From Bubalus kerabau (taxonomy: Eukaryota; Chordata; Mammalia; Artiodactyla; Bovidae): 64,000 nucleotides of DNA. The notes under the pieces were generated by a model. That model was not told the DNA's origin, made no database searches, and worked only from the letters and a program-made list of their open reading frames with translations. This document shows positions 22,148 to 33,336 of the stretch, piece after piece. Within the stretch, counting starts at the first letter, position 1; every line of letters starts with the position of its first letter. The stretch covers positions 53,878,501 to 53,942,500 of the forward strand of contig NC_073637.1 in the NCBI RefSeq assembly GCF_029407905.1, read 5' to 3'. Both the position numbers and the translations under genes were made by a program.

Positions 22148-23097
22148 AAGTGGGTCTCTTGTAAACAGCATATATAGAGGTTTTGTTTTGGTATCCATTC
22201 AGCCAGTTATATCTTTTGGTTGTAGCATTTAATCCATTTACATTTAAGGTAATTATCAATATTAAGTTCCTATTGTCATTTTCTTAATTGTTTTGGATTT
22301 ATTTTTGTATGTCTTTTTGCTTCCTTTTCTTTCTTGTTCTCATCGCCTGTGGTTTTATGACCATCTTTAGTGTTGTTTGAGTTGCCTTTTCTTTTCTTTT
22401 TCTGTGTGTGTGTTTGTGTATGTGTGTGTATGTGTGCATCTATTGTAGTTTTTGGATTTGTTCCCATGAGGTTTTGATAGAGTAGTCTACATATGTACAA
22501 GGATGTTTTAAGTTGCTGGTCTCTTTCCGCACCTATAGAAGTTCCTTCATCATTTGTTGTAAAGCTGATCTGGTGATGCCGAACTATTTTAGCTTTTGCT
22601 TGTCTGTGAAACTTTTGATTTTCCTATAAAATCTGAATGAGTACCCTGCTGGGTAATGAATATTCTTGGCTGTAGGTTCTTCCCTGTCATCATTTTAAAT
22701 ATATCATGCCACTCCCTCTTTCCTTCAGATTTTCTGCTGAAAAATCAGCTGATAACCTTACGGGAATTCCCTACATGTTGTCATTTTTCCCTTGTTGCTT
22801 TTAATATTTTTTCATTGTCTTTAATTTTCAAATTGATTACTGTGTTTCTTGGCATGTTCTTCCTTGGATTTATCTTAACTACTTGGGACTCTCTGGGATT
22901 CCTGGACTTGGGTGACTGTTTCATCCTCCTACCATCTTGCTGTGGCTTCCTCTTTGTCTTTGAAAGTAGAGTATCTTTTTTTGGTAGGTTCCAGAATGTT
23001 TTTTGCTGATGGTTGTTTAACAGTTAGTTGTGATTTTTGTGTTTTCATAAGAAGGAAATGATCTCATATCCTACTGTTCTGCCATCTTGAGCTAATC
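22148..23097 (-). mobile_element. L1 LINE, antisense, 5' part
   Basis: Resumes the split L1 at 'gtgggtctcttgtaaacagc' (endonuclease end of ORF2 in complement). It runs through 'aatccatttacatttaaggt' and 'ttgtaaagctgatctggtga', and ends near 'gttctgccatcttgagct', which resembles the complement of an L1 5' end. No frame is preserved. With 20635-21673 it forms one deleted, roughly 2-kb L1 copy. Confidence 0.82.
22401..22440 (+). repeat. Imperfect (TG)n tract
   Basis: Interrupted TG dinucleotides inside the L1 copy. Confidence 0.7.
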
Positions 23098-23694
23098 TCA
23101 TGAACTGATTCATAAAGTTCAGTGTACATTATAAATGTTAGATGAAGTTTTACACTACCTAAGAGCCTTCCTAATTATATATTTTCCTAAAAATAGAAAA
23201 GAAACCACATGTTATTTGAAAAGGGGGAATTGTTAATTTCAACAGCTTTCTATTCCCCTTCCTTTACCTTATCATCCTTCAAGTTGCTTCTCTTGCATCT
23301 TGTAAATTCTCTAAAAATTTAAGCATATTAATATCTCCTCATTTTAAAATAAGACAAAGATCAATTGGAGAGATTTAGATAGTATATTTCTTTAGGATTT
23401 CTAAAATATAAGTAATGAATGTATTTTTGCTGTCAAACAATAAATGCAGAAACACCTACTTTATTGCTTGGAATATAGAAAACATAAATTAATAATCATG
23501 GCATAGGTGCACTCTCTTCCAAAATACTATATATGTGAAGTGAATTATCATTTAAGAGAAAAATTTTATTAACCAAACTAATTTAATTTATAGGCTGAAT
23601 TTTAAACTTACTAACAATAAATTCTGTATATGGATAAGCTTATCAATGATGAGGGCAATAATATTTTATTTGTATGTCATAACAGAAAGCATTT
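23098..23694. other. Unique AT-rich sequence
   Basis: Nothing recognised. Confidence 0.5.
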
Positions 23695-23880
23695 GGAACT
23701 ACCATTTACATGTTTGATGGCACTGATAAGTCCCTTTATCTCTCTGAAACAATCTTTAGTGTCCCCTTCTGTAAATGGAAAAGACAAAGAAGCTGATTAG
23801 AATTAAATAAGAGGATCGACATGGTGAAAGTGTCATATGCATGAAAGATACTATATACATATTGTTCTTATTCATTTCAT
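23695..23880 (+). mobile_element. MIR SINE, partial
   Basis: Landmarks in MIR order: 'aagtccctttatctctctga', 'ccccttctgtaaatggaaa', 'gaattaaataagaggatcg' and 'gaaagatactatatacat'. The 5' half is not recognisable. Confidence 0.6.
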
Positions 23881-24600
23881 TATTTTTAAAATTTTGTTTT
23901 AAACTGAATTACATCTATCAGTTTCTCAATATAGTTACTAGAGTAAGCTTAAAATTTTTTGCCTCTTAAATATAAATCCATGGCAATAATTTAAAATGAA
24001 TCCGTTTATCATACTGCTACTTATAAAAATGTACTCTTTAGCTACATTCACCTAGTAGTATGGATCAAAATGATTTAAAAGTATATATAGGAGAGGTATC
24101 ACTGCAATTTAACTAAATTTCACACAAAATTAAAATATCCATTCTGATATTTCCAAAAATATCTTTGAAGCTTTTTTGGTAAAAATATGTAATCACAAGG
24201 AAATAGTAATCCCAATAATTGATATGTCATTATTTTGTTTTCGCATTGAAAAGCGATTTGATACATAGCCAACTTTACAAATGAAAATTATTCTTCACTA
24301 AAACATAAATTATCTTTCTATTAATTAAAACTAGTAATTGAGAAATTCTCATATTTCACTCTCCTTTGAAATTTATTGTCATTTTTTTTTTTCTGGAAGA
24401 GCTTAAGCTTTAATAATTTTACCATATCCTTAACAAAGTGAATGATTTTTAAATTGTTTTCTACTGCAGGATTATTTGTTTTGTTTATTAAGATTTGGTT
24501 TGTCATTATTTTCAGCATAGTTTTTTTCCACATGTACACATAAGCACTCTCACGAGTACATGTACACGTGCACACACAAGCACATATATGAATATGTACT
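23881..24600. other. Unique AT-rich sequence with a CA-rich patch
   Basis: The last ~70 bp (24530-24600) are an interrupted CA/TA tract. Otherwise nothing recognised. Confidence 0.5.
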
Positions 24601-24830
24601 CATGATGCCCTTTTGTCCACTAGCACCCGTTGCATGTTTTGCCAGGCCCAGTGCAAAATGAAAATGTTGGATCTCTTGTTCAGAATAATTAAGGATTTCA
24701 AGATGGCAACAAAAAAAGCATTAAACCAAAAGTAACACTTTTCTGTGAGGAAGTCCCAGTGTGATTGCACAGATTACACATCCATTAAGCAGGTCAGACT
24801 GTTCACACTCCCTACAGGAAAACAGTGCTA
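24601..24830. mobile_element. Unclassified old interspersed repeat (tentative)
   Basis: The stretch 'gcccagtgcaaaatgaaaat' ... 'ggatttcaagatggcaacaa' ... 'gtgtgattgcacagattaca' recalls an old medium-reiteration repeat found across mammals. I cannot name the family, and the assignment is weak. Confidence 0.35.
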
Positions 24831-24965
24831 TCTTCATAAGTACTTAGCCTTCATCTTCATTTTCTTTCTATTGAATCTGTTCTGAATGAGGTGGCAAAAT
24901 GGTAATAAAATAATAGTTACTGCTATTAATCTTACTCTATTATTTAGTATAGCTATAAGATATAC

Positions 24966-25186
24966 ATGCATGCATGTGTGCGAAGTCACTTCAGTTGTGT
25001 CCAATTTTGCAACTTCATGGACTGGCCGCCAGGCTCCTCTGTCCATGGGATTCTCCAGGTAGGGATACTGAAGTGGTTGCCATTTCCTTCTCCAGGGGAT
25101 CTTCCCGATCCAAAGATCGAACCTGTGTCTCTTATGTCTCCTGCATTGACAGGTGGGTGTTTTTTTACCACTAGCGCCACCTTTAA
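24966..25186 (-). mobile_element. Bov-tA SINE
   Basis: Complement of body then head: 'gaagtcacttcagttgtgtc', 'gttgccatttccttctccag', 'gatccaaagatcgaacctgt', 'accactagcgccacc'. Full length. A T run (near 25161) replaces part of the head. Confidence 0.9.
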
Positions 25187-25631
25187 ATCCTCAAGAGTAG
25201 AATATAGGTGGTGTTTTTATTCTCTGAACTTGGGTATAGTAAAATCAATCAATTGTCTTTGTATCCAGTTATTAAATAACTTTTCTCACTTATGAAGACT
25301 CTGAAGTGTCACACAACTAAGTAATAGGCAAGCAAAACATATCTACTATATTTCTTAAAAATAAAATACCCAAACTGTACTTATAACTTATTGTACTGAC
25401 TGTCCTCTCATGGGAAGAAAAAAAATCCTTATATCTTTCTATGTAGCGTAAAGATTAAACTCTAATTAATTAACTTAAGCATATATTTCCTGAACAAATG
25501 GTTTTTGTGTATATCTGCTTTGCATCAAGAATAACCTGTCAAACATCTTTGGACTTTGGTGAAAATGGAGAAAGAGGCCCTGATACAAAATGTTATATTA
25601 TAACCCTATGCAGAAGTTCAATATGAAAATG
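25187..25631. other. Unique AT-rich sequence
   Basis: Nothing recognised. Confidence 0.5.
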
Positions 25632-26426
25632 TTCAGTTCAGTTCACTTGCTCAGTCGTGTCTGACTCTTTGCGACCCCATGAATCGCAGCACGCCAGGCC
25701 TCCCTGTCCATCACCAACTCCCGGAGTTCACTCAAACTCATGTCCATCGACTCAGTGATGCCATCGAGCCATCTCATCCTCTGTTGTCCCCTTCTCCTCC
25801 TGCCTGCCCCCAATCCCTCCCAGAATCAGGGTCTTTTCCAAAGAGTCAACTCTTCGCATGAGGTGGCCAAAGTATTGGAGTTTCAGCTTCAGCATCAGTC
25901 CTTCTAATGAATATTCAGGACTGATTTCCTTCAGGATGGACTAGTTGGAGCTCCTTGCAGTCCAGGGGACTCTCAAGAGTCTTCTCCAACACCACAGTTA
26001 AAAAGCATCAATTCTTCAGCACTCAGCTTTCTTCACAGTCCAACTCTCACATCCATACATGACTACTGGAAAAACCATAGCCTTGACTAGATGGACCTTC
26101 ATTGACAAAGTAATGTCTCTGCTTTTGAATATGCTATCTAAGTTGGTCATAACTTTCCTTCCAAGGAGTAAGCATCTTTTAATTTCATGGGTGCAGTCAC
26201 CATCTTCAGTGATTTTGGAGCCCAAAAAATAAAGTCAGCCACTGTTTCCACTGTTTCCCCATCTATTTCCCATGAAGTGATGGGACCAGATGCCATGATC
26301 TTCATTTTCTGAATGTTGATCTTTAAGCCAACTTTTTCACTCTCCTCTTTCACCTTCATCAAGAGGCTTTTTAGTTCCTCTTCACTTTCTGCCATAAGGG
26401 TGGTGTCATCTGCATATCTGAGGTTA
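25632..26426 (-). mobile_element. BovB LINE, younger type, antisense, 5' truncated
   Basis: The plus strand starts with the complement of the (CTGAA) tail and carries the younger marker in complement ('gcccccaatccctcccaga'). It ends just past the complement of the YADD codons (26404-26415). About 795 bp; covers the 3' part of ORF2 and the tail. Confidence 0.93.
26016..26395 (-). pseudogene. BovB ORF2 fragment, frameshifted
   Basis: Two overlapping minus-strand frames (26147-26395 and 26016-26225) together cover the post-YADD region (MAESEEELKSLLMKVKEE) and the segment around GSKITEDGDC, RDITL and MYGCESWTVKKAE. They are in different frames. An indel near 26200 joins them, after which the second frame stops at a point where the BovB protein would normally continue. 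No function is expected. Confidence 0.88.
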
Positions 26427-26864
26427 CTACACTGTTTTATAATTTTAAAAGAATTTTACCACAAATCTGAGTCTTCTTCAATCAATTTTATATCAATCTT
26501 CCTGTGTTTGTGTTTGGGTTGTGACAGACAGCTATGGATGAGGTGAAGCTAGGAAATTAAGTGGTAACACAATCTGTCATACCTGAACTTCTCAAAAACA
26601 GAAGCATATGTCATCTTAAAAGCCTTTTTTTCCTCAGAGGAAATTATTTCTGTTTGTGTTAAGCTTGTTGATTCCATTGCTCTTCGTTTCCTTGGGACCA
26701 CCCTTTATCAATTTTCTCTTTTTTCACATGTATCTTTAAAAAATTTTCACCAGCTTTCTTTGTTTTCATTTCCACTTATTCCTCAATCCACTACCACTTG
26801 CGTTCTCTACCTGAATTGCCTGAATGACTCAAATGATTTATTTTTGCCTCTTTTTTTCTTCTAA
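26427..26864. other. Unique AT-rich sequence
   Basis: Nothing recognised. Confidence 0.5.
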
Positions 26865-27660
26865 TTATAAACAGATAACATGAGATCCACTTTTAACAAA
26901 AAATTAACTGTGCAGCACAGTTAATTATAAGCACAATATTGCACAACAGATCTCTAGAACTTACTTATCTTGCATAGCTGAAACTTTAAATCTATTGAAC
27001 ACCAACTTAATCACCCACCCCACCCCAGCCCTGACAACCACCATTCTACTTTCTGCTTCTATGGGATTAACTATTTGAAGATGCCTCATATAAGTGGAGA
27101 AGGCAATGGTTCCCCACTCCAGTACTCTTGCCTGGAAATTCCCATGGACGGAGGAACCTGGTAGGCTCCAGTCCATGAGGTTGCTAAGAGTCAGACACAA
27201 CTGAGCGACTTCAGTTTCACTTTTCACTTTCATACATTGGAGAAGGAAATGGCAACCCACTCCAGTATTCTTGCCTGGAGAATCCCAGGGACAGGGGTGC
27301 TTAGTGGGCTGCCATCTATGGGGTCGCACAGAGTCGGACACGACTGAAGCGACTTAGCAGCAGCAGCATATAAGTGGAAAACATGCTCTGTTTGTCCTTC
27401 TGAGACTGGTTTATTTCACTTAGAAAAATGTTCTAAAAATTCATATAGAATATCATATATGGCAGTAGTTTCTTCTTTTTTATTCCTTGTATGTATATAC
27501 CACATTTTAAAATCCACAAATCCAAATTTGTGATTGATACCATCTTGGATACTGTGAACAATGCTTCAGTGAACATGGGGATGCATATATCTCTTCAAGA
27601 TCCTGAATACAGTTCTGTTAGATAAATACTCAGAAATAAGATTGATAAAATACAGAAAGA
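26865..27660 (-). mobile_element. Old L1 3' UTR, antisense, split by BOV-A2
   Basis: Complement of an old mammalian L1 3' end: 'ctgacaaccaccattctact', 'ggtttatttcacttagaaaa', 'tgtatgtatataccacattt', 'actgtgaacaatgcttcagt'. Interrupted at 27099-27366. Roughly 530 bp of L1 remains. Diverged and non-coding. Confidence 0.78.
27099..27366 (+). mobile_element. BOV-A2 SINE, full-length dimer
   Basis: Two monomers joined by 'cacttttcactttcatacat', ending with a (CAG)n tail. A perfect 12-bp target duplication, catataagtgga (27087-27098 and 27367-27378), fixes the borders. It lies inside the old L1, so the SINE is the later insertion. Confidence 0.96.
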
Positions 27661-28947
27661 TTGAGTCAAATGCTGACTTGTTCTTTTGGAGTTTTTTTTT
27701 TTTTTTAATTATATTAAGTACAATACAGTGTCCTTCATTTCACATTCGACTTGCACAGTATGATCATAATGAGAGCCATTTTTGAGAAAAACTGTTCAAC
27801 ATTTTCCCACTTTTCTCAAGGGCCTCTCAAATCTTTGAAATTCAGATATGTCTCTTCTGAAGTACCTAGTGAGTTATCATTGTTTTGCAAGACTCGCATA
27901 ATTTATTTTCCAAAAAAATTGCACTAAAGGATCTAGTCACTATTCTTAAATGCATTGTAATTTTTGCATAGTAATAATGTAAGTGGTCAGCTAATTACTG
28001 AATAATTTTGTATCATGGTTATTGCTTTGTTATGTGAAGATTGTTACTGAACATTTACATACCAAGGACTTCCCTGAATAATTGGATGCAAACAGCTGTG
28101 TCTTTTGATTCACTACTTGGAAAGGATTATTTAATAAGTCTTTGAGAAGCAAACTTAATATGTATAAAATGAATGGTTAATCATTTTAAATATTAGTAGA
28201 CTTTCTACTTCAGAAATGCCAGACTGACATAAGCATACTTATGGAACCCTGGACTAATCTCTCATTCCCCCTCATTCATCTGCAGCAGATAAACCAAGGT
28301 CAGGTTATATCACTGCACACTTACATTTTCATTACTGATCAGGTGATTTTTCATCTAGCTATCAATCAAAATATCATCAGAATGCAATCATCATTCTAAG
28401 AATAGAAGATGAGTTTAGACAATAATTTACATTAATAATTAATTTACTTCAGACACTAAATGTTTTAATATGCAATAAATATCTTCATGGGTGGAAATAC
28501 AAGCTACAATAATGGATTCATAATCTCACTACTTGGGAAAGGTCAAAAAAAGGTTTTACTTCATTGTTATCATACTTCTTAACTGCATAAATGAAATATG
28601 CAGGTAAAATTTCCTTTAGAATAGTAGATATTAGTCCTACTGAATCAGAGTAAGTCATAACAATGTCTACATTTGGTTTTGGCATATCCAGCAGCTTTAT
28701 TGTGTACCTCATCACTCCCGTTTTTATTTTTCCTCAATGACAACATAGTTTGCTGTTCAAACCAGGACACTTCTGAGAATGATATGGGATGCTATTAATA
28801 ACAACAGTGACATCATAGGCATAAACTGAGATTGTCCAGGGCAAGCCAGGACTTATGCTAACCTGTGACAGTACTTTTCCCTATAAAACTTATATGCCAA
28901 GAAGTTCTATCTTTTACCTTTCAAGAAACTCTGCCTTCATCACTTTC
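27661..28947. other. Unique AT-rich sequence with an unexplained 65-codon frame
   Basis: An 18-T run is at 27691-27708. A minus-strand frame at 28518-28715 is less compositionally biased than most chance frames here (for example KLLDMPKPNVDIVMTYSD). I do not recognise it, and I see no flanking splice signals or retrocopy marks. No repeat recognised. Confidence 0.45.
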
Positions 28948-28960
28948 AAGTGTCAAATAC

Positions 28961-29003
28961 TTGTCTGTGGGCCTACCACCCTGAACACACCTGATCTCAT
29001 CTG
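28961..29003 (+). pseudogene. 5S rRNA 5' fragment, retroposed
   Basis: About 40 bp follow the vertebrate 5S rRNA from its 5' end: 'gtctgtgggcctaccaccct' then 'gaacacacctgatctcatct'. The matching segment corresponds to roughly nucleotides 1-42. Flanking imperfect repeats, aagtgtcaaatac (28948-28960) and aagtgtcagacac (29004-29016), agree at 11 of 13 positions and look like a target duplication. The fragment therefore probably arrived by retroposition. It lacks the internal A, IE and C control elements and is not a working gene. Confidence 0.8.
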
Positions 29004-29016
29004 AAGTGTCAGACAC

Positions 29017-29618
29017 AAGTAAGTAATCAAAATGTTACCTCTGAAAAGTTTTAGCAATTTTGACAGACATCTAAGCCTTAAAGAGATGAAGAAGCTCTAA
29101 TTTAGATAGTTCCAAAAGTCTTCTACAGAAGGACTGTGTCATAAATGTGGTGCTAATTAAATGCTTTATTCTCCACCCATTACTAAATTAGGTATCATGT
29201 CACGTTCTCAGAAGTTTCCAGAAATAATATGCCCTTTTATATACAGTTTTTTTTTCTTGTATCTACAATTGCATGTGCCTTCCCTTCAAGCAAACTGTGC
29301 TTCAAGCAAAGCTGCCCAGCAGTTCATCCAAGTAATTATTTCTGCCTTACCTCCAGTCTTACCTTGCCCCTAGATTTTAGTCCCACCGAAGCTTACCTTA
29401 AGTTTCCTAAAAATGAGGACAAGAGGTAAATATTTAACAATATTAAAGTACTTTCAAAACATCTTAAAGAGAAAACAATTAAAATGTGAAAGTAAATTTT
29501 TGCAAAAGTGATTCAGCTATTTCTATGAGCCCATTAGATGAAAAAGCTTTAATTTCTGTCAGGGCAGTAGTTGCTGGCATGAGTCCAGAGATTTCCTTCT
29601 ATTCTTCACTGACAAAAA
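29017..29618. other. Unique AT-rich sequence
   Basis: Two overlapping short frames (29161-29429) show no domain. Nothing else recognised. Confidence 0.5.
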
Positions 29619-30120
29619 TTCACTCATTCATTTATTTATTCATTTGCCTATTTATTCAATAGAGTTCACTGTAGTCAAGCACTACACTAGAAATACAAAC
29701 TCTAAGACTATCTGAAATTATCTCACAGCCCAGCAGGGGAGATAATAAATACATAATGTTTAATTAACAATATTACAGAGTTAACCAAAACTCTACAGAA
29801 CACTGAAGAGAAGGAAATCAAAGAACACCAAAAAGGCAAAGCTTCAGAGAGTTCATAGATCAGTGGAATCCTGAAGTGTGAGTACATTTACCAAGCAAAT
29901 GGACAGAAGTACAGAGAATGCAGTGTTCAGGAGGCGACAGCAGGTCATATGACTAGAGTCCCAAGAACCACGACATGGGACCTGTTAGAGACATAGGTCA
30001 GAGTGTGAATGGTCCTGAAAAACACAGGAAGAGGGCTCTAGCTAAGACTTACCAGGGTTTAACAAAAGCATTTATGAAGAAAACTAATTTTGTTAGCAGT
30101 GTATGAAAACATTTCTAGAA
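29619..30120 (-). mobile_element. L2 LINE 3' end, antisense
   Basis: Begins with the complement of the L2 terminus ('cactcattcatttatttatt'). Continues with 'caagcactacactagaaat', 'cccagcaggggagataataa', 'gaggcgacagcaggtcatat', 'atgggacctgttagagaca' and 'ggtcctgaaaaacacaggaa'. Ancient, with many changes. Confidence 0.7.
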
Positions 30121-30195
30121 ATATGGAGAAAAATGTTGAGGACCTAAGAGAAATCTGTCAATGACAAAGAGTTAGCATTTAACTCATCCAAAAGC

Positions 30196-30330
30196 AATGA
30201 GAGCATTTATTCATTCATTCTACATATATTGTATGCTTATATGTCAATATTATGCTACCTGATGGGCTTCCAAACATAAACTAGCTACTGGGATATAATT
30301 TAAACAGAAGAGGACTTGAACACAGTCTGT
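30196..30330 (-). mobile_element. L2-like 3' end, antisense, small
   Basis: 'gagcatttattcattcattc' followed by a weak match to the adjacent L2 region. Could be a second L2 copy or part of the previous one. Confidence 0.45.
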
Positions 30331-31276
30331 TTTCATAAAATTGTAAATTGAGATATGGTCTCAGTTTCCTGTGTAACCTTGTTCTTAAGGTATATAATTT
30401 AAAATTTTAGATTTCAATGGTGCATAGATGAAGATTTGTGTTAAACTTATACATCTTAGCTCACAACTAACTCCTGCCCAAGGAGTCAAAGCTGGATGAT
30501 AAATCAATAAAAACAGCAAAAAACATAATGTTGTTCTTGGCAGGTTTCTCCACAAGGTGAGTGAGAGTGTGACGATAATCAATATTAGAGTGGCTGTGCC
30601 TGAAACATATATTTTCCTAAAATGTCTTTGACCTAATAGACCCAGACCTCTCATTCAAGGAGAGAGCTGACCATAAGTTCTGAACACATTTTAGCCACCT
30701 GCAGGTTGCAAGTATTGGTTTACATGTTCTCTCCTCCACCTGTGCTATGTGCTGGTTGTCAGCAAAAATTGTGTCTTTCTTTACCTTTGTATAAAGTCTA
30801 GCACACAATACTCGAACATAAATTTGTAAAATATTTGTCAAGAAAAATTAAGATAAATGGATAGCTGAGATATGAATACCAAATACTTTCAATTGTAATA
30901 AAATTTACATGGGAAATTCTAATCAAAAACCTTTTTCATTATTAATAAGATCAGACCCCCCCACCATTGGAATTTAATATACTCAAGTTGTTTGTTTCCT
31001 GGATTCTTTGGGGGGCAAGAAAGGCCAAATTTACACCTGGTTTTCTCCTCCACTCACATTGTGCTTTACTAACTTTTCTATAATTTTCTATAGATTTGTT
31101 TCTTTTAATTATCAGCTGGCCTTAAATAACCATTATCTAAGACAGCTCATATGTAACTGTTAAGTAGGACAAGCCAGATATGTAATTAGTATGTTTTTAT
31201 AGAAACTATTTTTATTTTTTATTTGAGTGTGTATGTATATATATATAATTTCAATCTATGTATTTTAAATTTATGT
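30331..31276. other. Mostly unique; possible L2 scrap at 30755-30845
   Basis: 'aaattgtgtctttctttacc' and 'aagtctagcacacaatact' with 'aacataaatttgt' recall the plus-strand L2/MIR terminus. The rest is unassigned. A short TA tract lies near 31237-31247. Confidence 0.4.
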
Positions 31277-31287
31277 ATATTCTCTGC

Positions 31288-31499
31288 TGGGCTTTCCTGG
31301 TGGCTCAGTGGTAAAGAATCCAATTGCAATGCAAGAGATATGGGCTCCATCCCTGGGTCAGGAAAATTCACTGGAGAAGGAAATGGCAACTTACTGTAAT
31401 ATTCTTCCCTGGGAAATCCCATGGACAGAGGAACCTGGTGGGCTACAGTCCATGGGGTCTCAAAGATTTGGACGTATCAGACTAAAACAGCAACAAACA
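31288..31499 (+). mobile_element. Bov-tA SINE with 11-bp target duplication
   Basis: Head 'tgggctttcctggtggctca', B box region 'gggctccatccctgggtca', body, and a tail 'actaaaacagcaacaaacaa'. Perfect duplication atattctctgc at 31277-31287 and 31500-31510. Confidence 0.95.
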
Positions 31500-31729
31500 A
31501 TATTCTCTGCCACCACCAGAGGGACTTTCAAAACAAGATACAAAGGACTGTCCACTTAACCCTTTCTTCTTCTTCCCATTTCTATAAATTTAGGGACCTT
31601 TCACAGTATAGCCATTTGCTTGGAAACTTTAAAAAGTACAGAATGATGAATATGATAAAGGGAAATGTTTTACTAATATTTTCTCCTATGAATTAATTAT
31701 ATCCTTAAGAATTTCATGTTTTGGCATTT

Positions 31730-31996
31730 GTGAAATATGTTTTTGTTTATTTGGTTGCATTGGATCTTAGTTGCAGCATGTGGGATCTTCTTTGAGTCAT
31801 GTAGAATCTTTCCTTGTGGCACATGGAGTCTCTAGTTGCGGCACATGGGCTCTAGAGTGCACCAGCTTCAGCAGTTGGGCATGTGGGTTTAGTTGCGCTG
31901 TGACATATGGGCTCTTAGTTCCCTGACCAGGGATCAAACCCTTGTCCCTTGCCTTGCAAGGCACATTCTTAACCCCTGGGTCACTAGGGAAGTCCC
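31730..31996 (-). mobile_element. CHR-type SINE with 8-bp target duplication
   Basis: Complement of the CHR family: 'ttcactagggaagtccc'-type start ('gggtcactagggaagtccc' at the right edge), B-box complement 'gaccagggatcaaaccctt', and repeated 'gcacatgggctctagagtgc'-like modules to the left. An 8-bp repeat, tggcattt, at 31722-31729 and 31997-32004 marks the borders. It sits at the left edge of an L2 3' end. Confidence 0.82.
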
Positions 31997-32004
31997 TGGC
32001 ATTT

Positions 32005-32150
32005 ATTCTTGTTTAGTACTTAACAGTTATAATTTATTAAAATATTTATGTATCAGAATTCTCTTCACTAGATGGTAAACTGCTTTAGACCATCTTCTAT
32101 TCTTTATTCCTGGTATATTATCTCACAAAGCACTGGTGAATGAATTATTT
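32005..32150 (+). mobile_element. L2 LINE 3' end
   Basis: 'ttagtacttaacagttataa', 'ctcttcactagatggtaaac', 'ttctttattcctggtatatt' and 'tggtgaatgaatta' follow the L2 terminal region in order. The CHR SINE appears to have landed in it. Confidence 0.6.
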
Positions 32151-33120
32151 TCTGCTATTCATATTTTAAAATAGTTAACTACTTCCTCTGAATCAAACAA
32201 TGTCCACATATGACATTGATTTTGTGGGGAAAATATGTTTAAAGGGCGAAAATCATTTAGAAAAATTGAGTATCACTCACACTATGACTTATTGCTCTTA
32301 AAGTATCAAATCTTCAGAGTTTATAATTTAAACATAAAATATTTAATATTAAAGGAAAAAAACATAGTGATATATCAGTGCAACTTTGAATGTGCATTCA
32401 TTATACTTTGAATAATGATCATTTTTAAAAGTTTATTGAGCATTCTGTTAAACATGCTTCTAAGTGTTTTGCATGGAAATCTTTTCAATAAATCATTTTA
32501 AAAAAGCTTTGTGAATTCAGATCTGACTACAATAACTAATGTTTTATCATTTCCTTGATCAAATAACTCACTAAATCATTTATTTCTAAATAGCAGTTTC
32601 AATTCTTATGCATAAATCTTTTTTCTTTTTAAATTTTAAAGTGATAACAACATTCCAAACACTTAAAAATTTCATGACCATCTGAATTATTTTTTTCCAA
32701 TTTACTAGTATTTAACATAACCTTAACCCATACCTACTACATCCACCTGCTGTCCCCCATTATCCCCCTTTACTTCCTTTTCTTCACCTTAAAATATTTA
32801 TATTATAGAAGCTATATATGTATGTGTGTGTGCATAGTATATATAATATTTATTTCTCTCTCTTCTCTGTCTCCTCTTTTCCTCCCTCTTATTCTTTCAG
32901 GAATTTTAGGTTATATACATATATTATTTTCTCTTAAACTATAAATTATAACGTTAATTTATTTGATCCATTCTTTGATTCCCAAGTGACCACCTTGCAT
33001 TTGCTTAAGTTTTTTTCCTAAGGTCTTTTAGCTCATTTGTTTTACTCTTCAGTACAAGGTCTTTGTAGCTCCTTCGAGGTTTTCAGTAACTTGGCAGTCT
33101 TCCAGGTAGCCTCCCTGTAC
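32151..33120. other. Unique AT-rich sequence
   Basis: Short TG/TA tract near 32815-32850. Nothing else recognised. Confidence 0.5.
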
Positions 33121-33336
33121 CTGTTAGTCGCTCAATCGTGTCGGACTCTTTGTGACCCCATGGACTGTAGCCTGCCAGGCTCCTCTGTCTGTGGAATTCT
33201 CCAGGCAAGAGAACTGGAGTGGGTTGCCATTTCTTTCTCCAGGGTGTCTTTCTGACCCAGACATTGGACCCTGGTCTCCTGTGTCTCCTGCATTGCAGGC
33301 AGATTCTTTACTCTCTGAGCCACCAGGGAAACCCTA
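33121..33336 (-). mobile_element. Bov-tA SINE
   Basis: Complement of body and head: 'gttagtcgctcaatcgtgtc', 'gttgccatttctttctccag', 'gagccaccagggaaacccta'. Full length. An A run of about 18 follows at 33345-33362. Confidence 0.92.
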
